From Lentisphaeria bacterium (GTDB lineage Bacteria; Verrucomicrobiota; Lentisphaeria; Victivallales; Victivallaceae): 58,663 bases of DNA. The notes beneath the pieces were generated by a model. That model was not told the origin of the DNA. It did not search any database and saw nothing but the letters and a program-made list of their open reading frames with translations. Below, piece by piece: positions 15,791 to 24,903 of this stretch. The stretch covers positions 1 through 58,663 of the forward strand of contig JAFWBQ010000098.1 in the NCBI GenBank assembly GCA_017507125.1, given 5' to 3'. Numbering within the stretch: position 1 is the stretch's first letter; every line of letters begins with the position of its first letter. The translations under genes and the position numbers were made by a program.

Positions 15791-16874
15791 ATCGGCGCGT
15801 CAGATCATCGTCAAAGCCGGTACCCGGCTTCTGACTGACCGGGAATCCATCGCCGCTCTGGTGGAGGGGATCGCCCATCTGCGTCAAGCCGGCAAAAAAG
15901 TACTGCTGGTCAGCTCCGGCGCCGTGGGCATGGGTATGGAACTGCTCAACCTCAAACGCCGTCCCAAAGAACTTGCCGCAAAACAGGCCCTCGCCGCCGT
16001 GGGACAGACCCGGCTCATGGCGATCTACGCCGAAGAGTGTGCAAAGTACGGCTTTCTCCCTGCTCAGCTGCTTCTGACCGCCGCCGATTTGAACTCCCGC
16101 AGCCGTTATCTCAATGTAATGAACTGTATCAACGCTCTGTGGGAAAAGGATCTGCTCCCTGTCATCAACGAAAATGACCCTGTTTCTGTGGCAGAACTGA
16201 AGTTCGGGGACAACGACAAACTGGCGGGACTTCTCTGTTCTCTGACCGGTTCCGAACTTGCCGTGATCCTCACCACCGAAGACGGTTTGCGCGATCGGAA
16301 TCCTGACGGAACCCTCGGAGCAAGGATCCCCATCGTCCCCAAACTGACTGCGGCAGTCAAAGCACTTGCGGGAGGAACTGACAACTCAGATTATTCTGTG
16401 GGCGGCATGAGTTCCAAGCTGATCGCTGCCTCCATTGCCACGGCGGCGGGCGCCCATCTGTGGATCGCCGACGGCAGAAAAAAGGGGATTCTCAAAAAGA
16501 TCCTGGCAGGCGCCGATGAGGGAACTCTCTTCCCTCCCCGGGAACGCATCCCCGGAAAAAAACGTTATCTGCGCTATTTCAGCCGCGTCGCGGGGAGAGT
16601 GGTCGTTGATGCCGGAGCTGTTGACGCACTTCTGCAAAAAGGGAAAAGTCTTCTTTCTTCAGGAATGACCTCCGTCATCGGTGACTTCAAGCGTGGCGAT
16701 ACTGTGGAAATCGCCTCAGCCGAAGGCACCGTCATAGCCAGAGGACTTGTAAACTTTTCCGCCGCTGAGTGCCGCAAGATCGCAGGCGTCAATTCTGATG
16801 AACTCCACAAGATCCTGGGCAACGAAACAGGCGACGAGGTGATCCACCGCAACAATCTCACCTTGATGGATTGA
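15756..16874 (+). CDS. glutamate 5-kinase
   Basis: 372 residues. Phosphorylates glutamate, the first step of proline synthesis. I chose the ATG at 15756 (MENLETRK) because of AAGAGA upstream and because the kinase fold starts at IIVKAGTRLL. Seen: the amino-acid kinase motifs LLVSSGAVGMG, INENDPVS, FGDNDKLAGLL and GGMSSKLIAA, and a C-terminal PUA domain (SSGMTSVIGDFKRGDTVEI). The start lies inside the end of the YgiQ gene. proA is not in this window. A terminator follows. Confidence 0.94.
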   Translation: MENLETRKTAVESARQIIVKAGTRLLTDRESIAALVEGIAHLRQAGKKVLLVSSGAVGMGMELLNLKRRPKELAAKQALAAVGQTRLMAIYAEECAKYGFLPAQLLLTAADLNSRSRYLNVMNCINALWEKDLLPVINENDPVSVAELKFGDNDKLAGLLCSLTGSELAVILTTEDGLRDRNPDGTLGARIPIVPKLTAAVKALAGGTDNSDYSVGGMSSKLIAASIATAAGAHLWIADGRKKGILKKILAGADEGTLFPPRERIPGKKRYLRYFSRVAGRVVVDAGAVDALLQKGKSLLSSGMTSVIGDFKRGDTVEIASAEGTVIARGLVNFSAAECRKIAGVNSDELHKILGNETGDEVIHRNNLTLMD

Positions 16875-16900
16875 AAAACCATTTTTCAACTTCTGCAGCA

Positions 16901-16933
16901 GAGTCGCCGGAAATTTCCGGCGGCTCTTTTTTT
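16901..16933 (+). terminator. terminator after proB
   Basis: A 13-bp stem of 16901-16913 with 16914-16926 (one G-T pair) is followed by a run of seven T. It also lies just beyond the end of the convergent AraC gene. Confidence 0.85.
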
Positions 16934-16949
16934 CCGGGTATTTCAAACG

Positions 16950-17786
16950 TCACTTGCGGCGGCGTTCCATTTTTTTGCGCCAATTGCAGAATGAAGCAAC
17001 AGAAGAAAATCCCAATTCTTCTGCAATTTCCTTTTGAAGACACACGTTTTTAAGTTCATCACAGCGCTGCAACCGTATTTGATCCGTATATGCCCCCACA
17101 GTCATTCCGGCATGTTTTTTGAAAAGCCGTTGAAAGTGCATGACACTGAAGCCGGTCAGTTCTGCCAAAAAGGCAATTGAACAATTTTTTCCATTGGTAC
17201 TTTCAAGATAAGATTTTGCTTTTTCAACGGCCTCAATTCCATGATCAAAACTGTGCAGTTTCTGTTTATCCTCGCTTCTGAGAATGTCAAAAATCACCAG
17301 ATCCAGATGCGCCAGAAGAGCAAACACGGCTGTTGCCGGTGAAAGTATTCCTCTTGCTCCGGCATCCCAGACACGGTTGATCTCGGCAATATGTTCCCGG
17401 TTTCTGTAAAAGTGCCGGAACATGATCTTCAATTTACCATCCACAAATTTATCACACTGGCAATTTATACAATTGGGGCGGATTATCAGCCACAAATGAG
17501 TGCTTTCTTCCGGTTGCGGAAAATAAGCGGCATCGTGCTTTTCACGGGAATTCAACAACAGAACAGTTCCGGGTGACGCCGGATAAACGGATTCCTTGAA
17601 TCTTACAGAATGATTCCCGGAAAGAAGATACATCACTTCACGCCGGTAATGTATTTGGGTATGAGCTGAACGCCATTCTGTTTCCTCTGAAAAATCCCCC
17701 TCTCTGACAGATATGGGCAACAGAGATGAAATAAGCGTTTTCTTTTGTCTGTCAACGAGTAACGCTATTTGTTCCTTGGTAAGCAT
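16950..17786 (-). CDS. AraC family transcriptional regulator
   Basis: 278 residues. The N-terminal cupin-like sensor has HYRREVMYLLSGNHSVRF and ASPGTVLLLNSREKHDA. The C-terminal domain has a first helix-turn-helix CSIAFLAELTGFSVMHFQRL, followed by FKKHAGMTVGAY. The second HTH (EIAEELGFSSVASFCNWRKK) carries Trp-Arg-Lys-Lys instead of the usual F-x-R-x-F-K tail, so it is slightly atypical. It diverges from the DegT-ThuA-pseudopilin-DUF4838 operon and is its likely regulator (inference). It is not closely similar to the AraC gene at 282, though the locus layout is alike. Confidence 0.88.
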   Translation of the reverse strand: MLTKEQIALLVDRQKKTLISSLLPISVREGDFSEETEWRSAHTQIHYRREVMYLLSGNHSVRFKESVYPASPGTVLLLNSREKHDAAYFPQPEESTHLWLIIRPNCINCQCDKFVDGKLKIMFRHFYRNREHIAEINRVWDAGARGILSPATAVFALLAHLDLVIFDILRSEDKQKLHSFDHGIEAVEKAKSYLESTNGKNCSIAFLAELTGFSVMHFQRLFKKHAGMTVGAYTDQIRLQRCDELKNVCLQKEIAEELGFSSVASFCNWRKKMERRRK

Positions 17787-17828
17787 AATGTTATTTTTAA
17801 TGAATATTATGTTATTAATGATGTATAT

Positions 17829-17856
17829 AATATACTTGCAATGAAAAAAATGTCAA
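17829..17856 (-). promoter_or_regulatory. promoter of the AraC gene
   Basis: On the minus strand TTGACA (17851-17856) and TATATT (17829-17834) have a 16-bp spacer, about 45 bases before the start codon. Confidence 0.6.
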
Positions 17857-17893
17857 GTTATATTAGAAACAACAGTTGAAAATTCATTCTATT

Positions 17894-18058
17894 GAGGTAA
17901 TTTCAAAAGTCATTCAAAAAATGACAAAGATGCCATTCGTAAAGAGCTGTAAAGGGTAGTTTGAGGTTGCTACCTGTAAGGTAACAGCCGAAAACGCTCC
18001 CTTTATCAGATCGAAGCGAGGGCGCTTTGACAATTTTGAGGAGTTTTGAAATTGCCTC
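17894..18058. mobile_element. MITE-like inverted-repeat element (165 bp)
   Basis: The ends are 18-bp imperfect inverted repeats: GAGGTAATTTCAAAAGTC (17894-17911) and, on the minus strand, GAGGCAATTTCAAAACTC (18041-18058). TATT flanks both outer sides, a possible 4-bp target duplication. The inside is structured: a GGTTGCTACC/GGTAACAGCC stem and a GCTCCCT/AGGGCGC stem. The right end recurs alone at 23981-24003. It fills most of the 297 bp between the AraC and DegT genes; the right end also gives a TTGAGG, 17 bp, TATTAA promoter-like pair. It could instead be a structured leader RNA. Confidence 0.55.
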
Positions 18059-18083
18059 TATTAAAAGTGAAAGGAAAAACATT

Positions 18084-19277
18084 ATGTCAGTGCTGGCATG
18101 CAAAGGCGGAACTCCCGTAATTGACCCCAAAGAGTACAAAAGAGCTCCCTGGCCCCCCGTTGATATGGAAACTGCCGAAATGCTTAAAGATCTTTATCTT
18201 TCCGGCAAATGGTCCTTCAACAGCGAAATGGAGCAAAAATTTGAACAGGAGTTCGCAGAATATCACAATGCTGAATACGCCGTATTCATGGCAAACGGTA
18301 CCGTAACTCTGGAGTGTGCGCTTCAGGCACTGGGTGTCCGTCCCGGCGATGAGGTCATAGTTCCGGGACTGACATGGATTGCCACAGCCATGGCTGTCCA
18401 TTATGTGGGTGCCATCCCGGTTTTTGCCGATATTGAAGAAGACACTCTCTGCCTTTCTCCAGAAGCCTTTGAAAAAGCCATCACACCGAAAACAAGGGTG
18501 GTGATCCCTGTCCATCTTTACGGCAGCATGGCAAACCTTGACAGGATCATTGAGATCGCCGATGCTCACAATATTGCCGTCCTTGAGGATTGCGCCCACA
18601 TGCAGGGCGGCAAGTGGCGCGGCAAAGGGGCGGGCAGCTGGGGAGCAATCGGCTCTTTCAGTTTCCAACAGTCCAAGACTCTGACTTCCGGAGAAGGCGG
18701 CATCTGCATCACCAATGATCTTGAACTTTCTGACCGTCTTTACCGTGCCAAACACATCGGTTACTCCCGTCTGGATCCCCAGGGAGCAGCCAAAAGTGCG
18801 CCTCCCGCAGATTTGATTTGTCACAACTACCGCGGACTTGCTTTTCCGGCGCTGCTGCTTTCACGGCAGCTCAAGGAACTCCCCGCACGCATTGAACGTA
18901 TGAAAAAATTTGCAGCCGCCTTGAAAGAACTTGAAAACATCCCCGGAGTCCGTCTGCAATCCCCCGGCAAAGAAGCCTCGCCCCAAGGATATTATGCTAT
19001 TGAGATCATTCTTGATCCTGCCATCTGGGGAAAAGCCCGCACAGCAGCCGCAGCCATTCACTCTGAAGGTATCCCGGTTGCAACCGGCAACTACGGTCCT
19101 GTTTACAAGCACATGCTTTTCAACTGCCGCAACTTCCGCAACACGGGGTGTCCGGTCTCCGATTTCATGGGGGAACAGGCGTTCTCCTTATCCCATACCG
19201 GCATGGAGTATCCTGAAATGGTTCCCTTCATTGAGAAAGCATTCCGCAAAGTGTACGAAAACAGGGAGGAATTATGA
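18084..19277 (+). CDS. DegT/DnrJ/EryC1/StrS family PLP aminotransferase
   Basis: 397 residues, cytoplasmic. I chose the ATG at 18084 (AAAGGA upstream), where the typical MSVLACKGGTPVI start lies. Seen: AVFMANGTVTLECALQALG (PLP-phosphate region), PVHLYGSM, VLEDCAHMQGG, and the PLP lysine in SFSFQQSKTLTSGEGG. The family transfers amino groups to keto-sugars or acts on aminosugars. The next gene, overlapping by 4 bp, is a ThuA-like protein, and further down are a pseudopilin and a giant DUF4838 protein. A role in modifying sugars released by that protein is plausible but not proven. Confidence 0.88.
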   Translation: MSVLACKGGTPVIDPKEYKRAPWPPVDMETAEMLKDLYLSGKWSFNSEMEQKFEQEFAEYHNAEYAVFMANGTVTLECALQALGVRPGDEVIVPGLTWIATAMAVHYVGAIPVFADIEEDTLCLSPEAFEKAITPKTRVVIPVHLYGSMANLDRIIEIADAHNIAVLEDCAHMQGGKWRGKGAGSWGAIGSFSFQQSKTLTSGEGGICITNDLELSDRLYRAKHIGYSRLDPQGAAKSAPPADLICHNYRGLAFPALLLSRQLKELPARIERMKKFAAALKELENIPGVRLQSPGKEASPQGYYAIEIILDPAIWGKARTAAAAIHSEGIPVATGNYGPVYKHMLFNCRNFRNTGCPVSDFMGEQAFSLSHTGMEYPEMVPFIEKAFRKVYENREEL

Positions 19278-19996
19278 TCCGGGTCACCATCTGGAACGAA
19301 TTCCGGCATGAGCAGATTGAACCGGTGAAATCTGTTTATCCCCGGGGCATCCACAGCGCCATTGCCGGAGGCATTGCCGCAGAAGATCTGGAGATCCGGT
19401 GTGCAACACTGGATGAACCAGAACATGGATTGACTGACGCACTCCTCAATACCACAGATGTTCTGCTTTGGTGGGGACACCGCGCTCACAGCGCAGTCAG
19501 CGATGAAGTTGTCGCAAAAATCCGCACCCGGGTTCTCCGGGGGATGGGATTGATCGTTCTCCACTCCGGTCACAATTCAAAAATCTTCAGTGCCATGCTG
19601 GGCAGTTCCTGTTCTCTGCGCTGGCGGCAGGTTGGAGAAAAGGAACGGCTTTGGGTAGCGGCACCCAGTCATCCCATTGCCAGAGGAGTACCGCAAACTT
19701 TTGCATTGGAACATGAAGAAATGTACGGAGAGCCCTTCGGGATCCCCGATGATGGCAAGATCATCTTCATGTCCTGGTTTCAAGGCGGAGATGTTTTCCG
19801 TTCCGGCGTAACGTTCCAACGCGGCAGCGGTCGGATCTTCTATTTCCAGCCGGGCCATGAAACATTCCCGACCTACTACGATAAGAATGTGTTGAAAGTC
19901 ATCAGCAACGCCGTCCGCTGGGCCGCCCCTGCCGAAGGGGAGTTTGCCTGGGATTGTCCCAAATGCGAGCCGGCAGAACCTATTCATCCCCGGTAA
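19274..19996 (+). CDS. ThuA domain protein (trehalose-utilisation-like)
   Basis: 240 residues, no signal peptide. The ThuA fold (glutamine-amidotransferase-like) is seen in MIRVTIWNEFRHE, VLLWWGHRAHSAV, GLIVLHSGHNSKIF, the His-rich LEHEEMYGEPF, and IFYFQPGHETFPTYYD. Family members act in sugar catabolism, some with 3-keto-disaccharides; the exact reaction here is unknown. The start overlaps the DegT stop (ATGA) with GGGAGGA just before it. The pseudopilin gene begins 18 bp later. Confidence 0.9.
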   Translation: MIRVTIWNEFRHEQIEPVKSVYPRGIHSAIAGGIAAEDLEIRCATLDEPEHGLTDALLNTTDVLLWWGHRAHSAVSDEVVAKIRTRVLRGMGLIVLHSGHNSKIFSAMLGSSCSLRWRQVGEKERLWVAAPSHPIARGVPQTFALEHEEMYGEPFGIPDDGKIIFMSWFQGGDVFRSGVTFQRGSGRIFYFQPGHETFPTYYDKNVLKVISNAVRWAAPAEGEFAWDCPKCEPAEPIHPR

Positions 19997-20014
19997 TTAC
20001 ACAGGAGTATTTTT

Positions 20015-21112
20015 ATGTCACCCTTTAATATCCGTTTCAAATTTCGCCCTCTGATTGAGCTGCTGTTGTGCAAAACTTCTCAAATATGTGTTTGGCCGTT
20101 GTATTGCCTCAAAAAAATTCATAAAAACGACACATCCTTACGCCCGACAGGGCGCACTTCACGTTTGCCGCAGGCAAACTCTTCACACCTTCACATCTTC
20201 ACTCAATCAGCGTTCACGCTGATTGAACTGTTGGTTACCACTGCACAACAGAACTGTTTTTCAAAAAATAAAAACGACACATCCTTACGCCCGACAGGGC
20301 GCACTTCACGCTTTTTTGGCGAATGCCAAAAAAGCTCTTCACATCTTCACATCTTCACTCAATCAGCGTTCACGCTGATTGAACTGTTGGTTGTCATCGC
20401 CATCATCGCCATTCTTGCCGCCATGCTCCTTCCTGCCTTACAGCAGGCAAGGGATCGTGCAAAGGCGATCACTTGCACCAACCAGTTGAAACAACTGGGC
20501 CTTGCTTTTACTCAATACTGTTCTTCCAACAATGACGCCCCCATTCCTTCACGGAAATTCGGGATCTACGCCATCACAAGAAATGAACTCAACCTCTCGC
20601 TCAAGGTGGTAACTCAAGCCTTCCCTCCCTCCATCAACGAAGTTGCAAATGTAAACATCGCCCGTGAATTTCTCTGCCCGCAGGCAACGATCCATCAGCG
20701 GACCAGCGCAACCGGCGTCAACGGTTACTGGTTGCAGGATTATACTTACAACTCCTGGTTCGGCGGTCCGGATCCCGGTGACGGCACATTGACGTACTAC
20801 GGCGGCGTAGGTACACTGGTCGGAAAACTTTCAAGGATCAGCAGGAACAGTTCAAAAGCGATGATCTTCTGGGATGGGTGGCGGGGATGCCAGATGCAAA
20901 AAAAATATTCCCTGAGTTCCGGCTGGGGAGCCAGTACCAATTTCCTTGAAGAAAGTATCGGTTATTCAGGAGCCCACGGTAGAAATATGAACCAGCTGAT
21001 GGTTGACGGACATGTGGAATCCAACGACTTTATTTACACAAAACCCCGTTCCACAGTATTTGAATTCAATGTCTGGGATGCAACAGAACTTACAAAATCA
21101 ACAAAACCTTAA
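20015..21112 (+). CDS. H-X9-DG-type pseudopilin with two leader insertions
   Basis: 365 residues; CAGGAG lies 9 bases before the ATG. The ancestral motif (residues 11-18) is decayed to RPLIELLL. Two A-type modules give FTLIELLV at residue 67 and again at residue 119. Only the last leads into the intact hydrophobic helix and [11 protein letters not shown]. The C-terminus carries a perfect H-X9-DG motif ([12 protein letters not shown]) followed by HVES. It is in an operon after DegT-ThuA and 21 bp before a giant secreted DUF4838 protein, matching the pilin-hydrolase pairing seen at 1290-5546. Processing before residue 119 would discard a 118-residue leader (inference). Confidence 0.85.
   Translation: MSPFNIRFKFRPLIELLLCKTSQICVWPLYCLKKIHKNDTSLRPTGRTSRLPQANSSHLHIFTQSAFTLIELLVTTAQQNCFSKNKNDTSLRPTGRTSRFFGECQKSSSHLHIFTQSAFTLIELLVVIAIIAILAAMLLPALQQARDRAKAITCTNQLKQLGLAFTQYCSSNNDAPIPSRKFGIYAITRNELNLSLKVVTQAFPPSINEVANVNIAREFLCPQATIHQRTSATGVNGYWLQDYTYNSWFGGPDPGDGTLTYYGGVGTLVGKLSRISRNSSKAMIFWDGWRGCQMQKKYSLSSGWGASTNFLEESIGYSGAHGRNMNQLMVDGHVESNDFIYTKPRSTVFEFNVWDATELTKSTKP
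20045..20212 (+). repeat. palindromic leader-insertion module A-long (168 bp, 56 codons)
   Basis: Its 5' segment codes LCLKKIHK-like sequence close to the unit at 1341. Hairpin 1 is CGCCC-GACA-GGGCG and hairpin 2 is GTTTGCC-GCA-GGCAAAC (20163-20179). The TCAATCAGCG hairpin overlaps the FTLIELLV at 20213. Confidence 0.85.
20213..20368 (+). repeat. palindromic leader-insertion module A-short (156 bp, 52 codons)
   Basis: It starts with the [14 protein letters not shown] 5' segment shared with the pilins at 11210 and 12180. It has CGCCC-GACA-GGGCG, and hairpin 2 with arms GCTTTTTTGGC/GCCAAAAAAGC (20310-20335). The common TCAATCAGCG hairpin overlaps the last FTLIELLV. Confidence 0.85.
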
Positions 21113-21133
21113 AATATCACCGGGATACAATAT

Positions 21134-23974
21134 ATGCACGCCAAGCTCAAATTTTCTGTCATACTCACTTTTTGCATACTGCACTTACTGACACTTCCCG
21201 GAGCGGTCATTACCGGAAAAAGTGTGATCGTTGCTGATAAACTTTCCACTGCTCCGGAAAAAACAGGAGCCGCACTTCTGGCTGATACTCTGAGCAGGAT
21301 CTTCAAAACCCAAATCAGGATCATTGATAAAAAAGAATATGACGGTAAAAGTCCCGCCGTCATTCTTTCTTCTGCACCGATGAAATTTGAAGAATGGTGT
21401 ATTGAATCCCTTTCAGAAAAAGTGGTCAGGATCTCCGGTACAGCTCCCCGGGGACTCCTTTACGGGATCACCGAATTTCTGGAACTTTTCGGCAACTGCC
21501 GTTACTTTGACGTGGGCGTTCTGGATATTCCGGAGAGTTCCTCCATTACAGTTCCCCACGGCCGGAAATTCCGCAGAGCGCCTGCATTTTCCTACCGCAT
21601 CAACACCGGCGGATTCTGGGCGCATGACGGAATGGCGCGGCGCCGGATATGGAACAAACAAAATGGCGGTTATGCGTTTCTGGGTGATAAATCGGTGGAT
21701 GCAGAAGAAGGAAAAACGCTTTACGAATACCGGGAACAACGTATAATAGGTCCCTCCTGCCACAGTTTCTACTATTGGAGCAGGAATTTCCCTGAAGACA
21801 AAAAAGAATATTTTTCTCTCAACAGATCCGGTCAATATGAGCGTGCCGTAAGCAGCGCCGGTCCCGGCCAAATTTGCCTGAGCCATCCGGAAGTCCGCAG
21901 ACTTGTCAAGAAAAACATTCTTGCTGAAATAGCCCAAAGCAACGCACACGCAGATAAAAAAGGCATTCCCCGTTCTTTTCTGATTGATCTGTCTCACAAT
22001 GACAACGGCAGTTTCTGCGTTTGCGCCTCTTGTTCCCGACTGCTTGCCAAATACAGGACATACAGTGGAGTCATGCTGGATTTCGTCAATGATATTGCTT
22101 CTGCAGCTCCTCATATCACCTTTCAGACTTTCGCTTATACCTTTACAGAAGAGCCGCCTCAGAATATCAAGCCTGCATCCAATGTAATGATCCGGATCGC
22201 CCTGCTGGGACATGAATTGATGAACGGTCCATGCGACACGATGCGTCCAATCAGCTCAGCAAGCAACCGGAAAACCCGGCAGATCTACGAGGCATGGAGC
22301 AGCCTCACCCCCAACCTGAGCGTATGGCTTTATCACCGCCGTTTTGCCCGTCTTTTTGCAGTTCCGGCAGCAAATTTCTGGTATATGGCTGAAAATTTCA
22401 GGTACTTCAAAAAACTGGGAGTCAAACGTGTCAATATTGAAAGCGAATTCAATGATTTACGGAACATGCCCTTCCCCAACTCCTTTTACGCGCTTCATAT
22501 TTATCTGTCCGAAAAACTCATGGATGATCCCTTTCAGGATGACCGGAAACTTATCAACGATTTCATGGACCGTTTTTACGGCCCCGCAGCGTCTGAGATG
22601 AAGGCCTTCTCTGCCTATCTGAAAAAACGCACAGAAGAGGAAAAACGCCCCCTGGGGAGTGTGCCGGAGCATGATCTTGTCTATCTGGATACAGATTTTC
22701 TGATCACGATCAATACTTATATCAACGCCGCCATGAAAAAAACCGCCGGAATGCCGGAGTTGCAGACGCGGATAGAGCTTGAGTACATCCCCCTTGATTT
22801 TGCCATTCTCAACATGTGGGAGCGTCTTCCCGATCTTGAAAAGAAACTCAAGATGAGTAAAAATGCCGTTTTTGACCGTCTTGAGAAAGCTCTTGAAAAT
22901 GCTTTTCAAAAATACTTTGTCCCCGAACATTACAACGGCAAACGACTGGCTGAAACTCGCCGTGTTGTTCAAACACTTCTGAACGATCTCAGAAATCCCG
23001 TTCCTGCACCTCCGGAGCTTTCTCACCGGGCGCTCCGTCAGTTTTCTGCCGGCACCATGCAGGATGCCGCCGGGACAGTGGTCAATGACCCGGAAGCTCT
23101 CCGCGGTAAGGCGCAATATCTGGGGTTGACTCATCCGCGGCATCCAAAATTCAACAGTCAACTCCACACAAAACCCATGGAAATCGGGATCTACGATTAC
23201 AGCATCAGAACCCACAGGCTCCGGAAGCTGTTCAAGCATGAGGAAATTCACGGGGACGGCAAATATCATCTGTATTACATCGGCCGCACCCGGATCCCGG
23301 CACCATCTGCAAAACCACGGCTTTACGGACACTGGACCTGGGCATTCAACGCCTCTTCCGCCATGCGCAGCACCTATCAGGCACAGGATGATAAGGCTCT
23401 GTATGACTTTTTCGTTTCTTTGAAATTCAAAGGGCCCGCCTATGTAAAAGGCTCCGGAGATCCTGACGGGATCTGGTTTGACAGGGTCATTTTTGCCAAG
23501 GTCCCCCCGGAAAGTTCCCCGCTTTTTTCAGGAAAAAAACATTTTATTTTCAGAACAAAGGAGTTCCGTCTTTCGACAAAAAAACAAAAGCTCTCTCAGG
23601 ATTTCTCTGCACCATCCATAGAAATATGCAGAATCCCCCTGAAAGACGGCAGGATCGAATTCTGCTTTTATTCTTACAAGTTACGCAAACATCTGTGGCG
23701 GAAATTCATCGCACCTGAACCGGGAAAAAAGGAGAAGTGGAACTGGTATTATATCAACACAGTACAGATCCCCTCCGCAGCTGAAAAAATTGAATTTGCA
23801 GTACACAGCGACTGGTTTGTGATGCCCACACCGGTGTTTTCCAAATTGAGAAAAGAAAACAGCCATACAGGCAGCTGGAAAATTTTTGCGAGAATGAAAT
23901 TTGAAGGAGAACGGGTTCTGCTTGACAGTATTGCTTTTTCCGCAGAAAAAAACCAATGCTCAGAGAAAAATTAA
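21134..23974 (+). CDS. giant secreted DUF4838 protein (putative glycan-active)
   Basis: 946 residues. Signal peptide at about 1-24 (FSVILTFCILHLLTLPGAV). Residues about 25-150 form an alpha/beta domain like the N-terminal domain of GH67/GH20 enzymes (ILSSAPMKFEE, RGLLYGITEFLELFGNCRYF). The DUF4838 core (about 190-560) has the hallmark HNDNGSFCVCASCSRLL. The C-terminal 300 residues look like beta-sandwich binding domains (WTWAFNASSAMRS, KIEFAVHSDWF). DUF4838 proteins are commonly found in polysaccharide-degrading Bacteroidota and Lentisphaerota, but their reaction is not established. It is the last gene of the AraC-controlled DegT-ThuA-pseudopilin operon. It is convergent with ispD. Confidence 0.82.
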   Translation: MHAKLKFSVILTFCILHLLTLPGAVITGKSVIVADKLSTAPEKTGAALLADTLSRIFKTQIRIIDKKEYDGKSPAVILSSAPMKFEEWCIESLSEKVVRISGTAPRGLLYGITEFLELFGNCRYFDVGVLDIPESSSITVPHGRKFRRAPAFSYRINTGGFWAHDGMARRRIWNKQNGGYAFLGDKSVDAEEGKTLYEYREQRIIGPSCHSFYYWSRNFPEDKKEYFSLNRSGQYERAVSSAGPGQICLSHPEVRRLVKKNILAEIAQSNAHADKKGIPRSFLIDLSHNDNGSFCVCASCSRLLAKYRTYSGVMLDFVNDIASAAPHITFQTFAYTFTEEPPQNIKPASNVMIRIALLGHELMNGPCDTMRPISSASNRKTRQIYEAWSSLTPNLSVWLYHRRFARLFAVPAANFWYMAENFRYFKKLGVKRVNIESEFNDLRNMPFPNSFYALHIYLSEKLMDDPFQDDRKLINDFMDRFYGPAASEMKAFSAYLKKRTEEEKRPLGSVPEHDLVYLDTDFLITINTYINAAMKKTAGMPELQTRIELEYIPLDFAILNMWERLPDLEKKLKMSKNAVFDRLEKALENAFQKYFVPEHYNGKRLAETRRVVQTLLNDLRNPVPAPPELSHRALRQFSAGTMQDAAGTVVNDPEALRGKAQYLGLTHPRHPKFNSQLHTKPMEIGIYDYSIRTHRLRKLFKHEEIHGDGKYHLYYIGRTRIPAPSAKPRLYGHWTWAFNASSAMRSTYQAQDDKALYDFFVSLKFKGPAYVKGSGDPDGIWFDRVIFAKVPPESSPLFSGKKHFIFRTKEFRLSTKKQKLSQDFSAPSIEICRIPLKDGRIEFCFYSYKLRKHLWRKFIAPEPGKKEKWNWYYINTVQIPSAAEKIEFAVHSDWFVMPTPVFSKLRKENSHTGSWKIFARMKFEGERVLLDSIAFSAEKNQCSEKN

Positions 23975-23980
23975 ATTTTC

Positions 23981-24003
23981 TGAGGAGTTTTGAAATTGCC
24001 TCT
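23981..24003. repeat. solo end of the MITE-like element
   Basis: 23 bases are identical to the right end of the element at 17894-18058 (matching 18037-18059), 6 bp after the DUF4838 stop codon. No left end is seen nearby, so it is a remnant or a short form, in the gap between convergent genes. Confidence 0.75.
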
Positions 24004-24007
24004 TCTC

Positions 24008-24673
24008 TCAAATCAGCGCCCGCAGGATCACCAAATCGGAAGGGATGGTCAGTTTGATATTGGGTTCGGGGTTGAGGACCAGCGCCACAGGGTAACCGGC
24101 TTTGCGGAGCAGTCCGGCATCATCGGTCAGATCCTCTTCCGGAAATTTTTCCTTTGCCTTTTTCCAGAGTTCAAGATTGAAAAGCTGAGGTGTTTCCACA
24201 GCAAAAAGTCCATCCCGTGCCACAACCGTGTCAAGCACTTCACCGTCACTTTTCCAAAGCGTATCGGTAACGGCCTTTCCCGGAAGAGCAGCTCCTGTGA
24301 CCAGAGCCGCATCGTAAAGCCGTTTCAAAAGCGTCACATTGGCAAGAGGACGCGCCCCGTCATGGACCGCAGCAATACCGGGAACTCCCCCCAGAGCCGC
24401 CACACCGTTGGCGACAGATTCACTGCGGCACGCACCCCCTTCGCACCAGATGAGTTTCAGATCCCGGACAAAAGGAAATGCCGCCTCCTGAAACTCTGCT
24501 TTCCGCCCTTCCGGCACCACGATCACACACTTTCCGGTCACAGCGGGGGTCAGGCGGCGCAGAGCGTGGACAAAGACCGGAGCCCCGTTCAAATCAGCCA
24601 GCAGTTTGTCACCGGAGCCGAAACGCCGGGAGCTTCCTCCGGCGACCAATATCAAATGCAGAGGCAGTTCCAT
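24008..24673 (-). CDS. 2-C-methyl-D-erythritol 4-phosphate cytidylyltransferase
   Basis: 221 residues. Third step of the MEP isoprenoid pathway, making CDP-methylerythritol. Seen: the nucleotide-binding start LILVAGGSSRRFGSGDK, the CTP-recognition region SVANGV, the signature AAVHDGARPL, and the C-terminal PNIKLTIPSDL. Length is near the family's normal 225-235. It is second in a two-gene unit after a zinc-ribbon protein, 6 bp apart. Confidence 0.95.
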   Translation of the reverse strand: MELPLHLILVAGGSSRRFGSGDKLLADLNGAPVFVHALRRLTPAVTGKCVIVVPEGRKAEFQEAAFPFVRDLKLIWCEGGACRSESVANGVAALGGVPGIAAVHDGARPLANVTLLKRLYDAALVTGAALPGKAVTDTLWKSDGEVLDTVVARDGLFAVETPQLFNLELWKKAKEKFPEEDLTDDAGLLRKAGYPVALVLNPEPNIKLTIPSDLVILRALI

Positions 24674-24679
24674 AGGATC

Positions 24680-24895
24680 TCAATTGGGGAAGTTCTGGTG
24701 CATGGTCCGCAGCCAGCGCTTGATGACAGGGGAAAGGACAAAGTCTTCAAGAGCATTGTCTTTTGTGAATTCAAAATCACAATAGGGACAGTTGGGGAAG
24801 GACTCCAGATCCACCGGCTGCAGCTTTTCGCCGCACTTGGGACAGACAGCTTCCTCTCTGACACTTATGATATAATTGTTCTCGTTGTTTTCCAT
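24680..24895 (-). CDS. small zinc-ribbon protein
   Basis: 71 residues from the ATG at 24895 (MENNENNYIISV). Two Cys pairs, VCPKCGEKL and NCPYCDFEF, form a rubredoxin-like zinc ribbon; the tail is alpha-helical (SPVIKRWLRTMHQNF). It is probably a zinc-binding or small regulatory protein; no named family is recognised. It shares a promoter with ispD. Confidence 0.75.
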   Translation of the reverse strand: MENNENNYIISVREEAVCPKCGEKLQPVDLESFPNCPYCDFEFTKDNALEDFVLSPVIKRWLRTMHQNFPN

Positions 24896-24903
24896 AGTTT
24901 CAT

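Noticed and set aside
17903..18139. 78-codon frame across the MITE-like element
   Set aside because: It follows the inverted-repeat element and runs into the DegT gene antisense; no start signal.
20045..20392. CRISPR array or diversity-generating retroelement
   Set aside because: Repeats are irregular, coding, spaced without uniform spacers, and no cas gene, reverse transcriptase or template/variable repeat is present.
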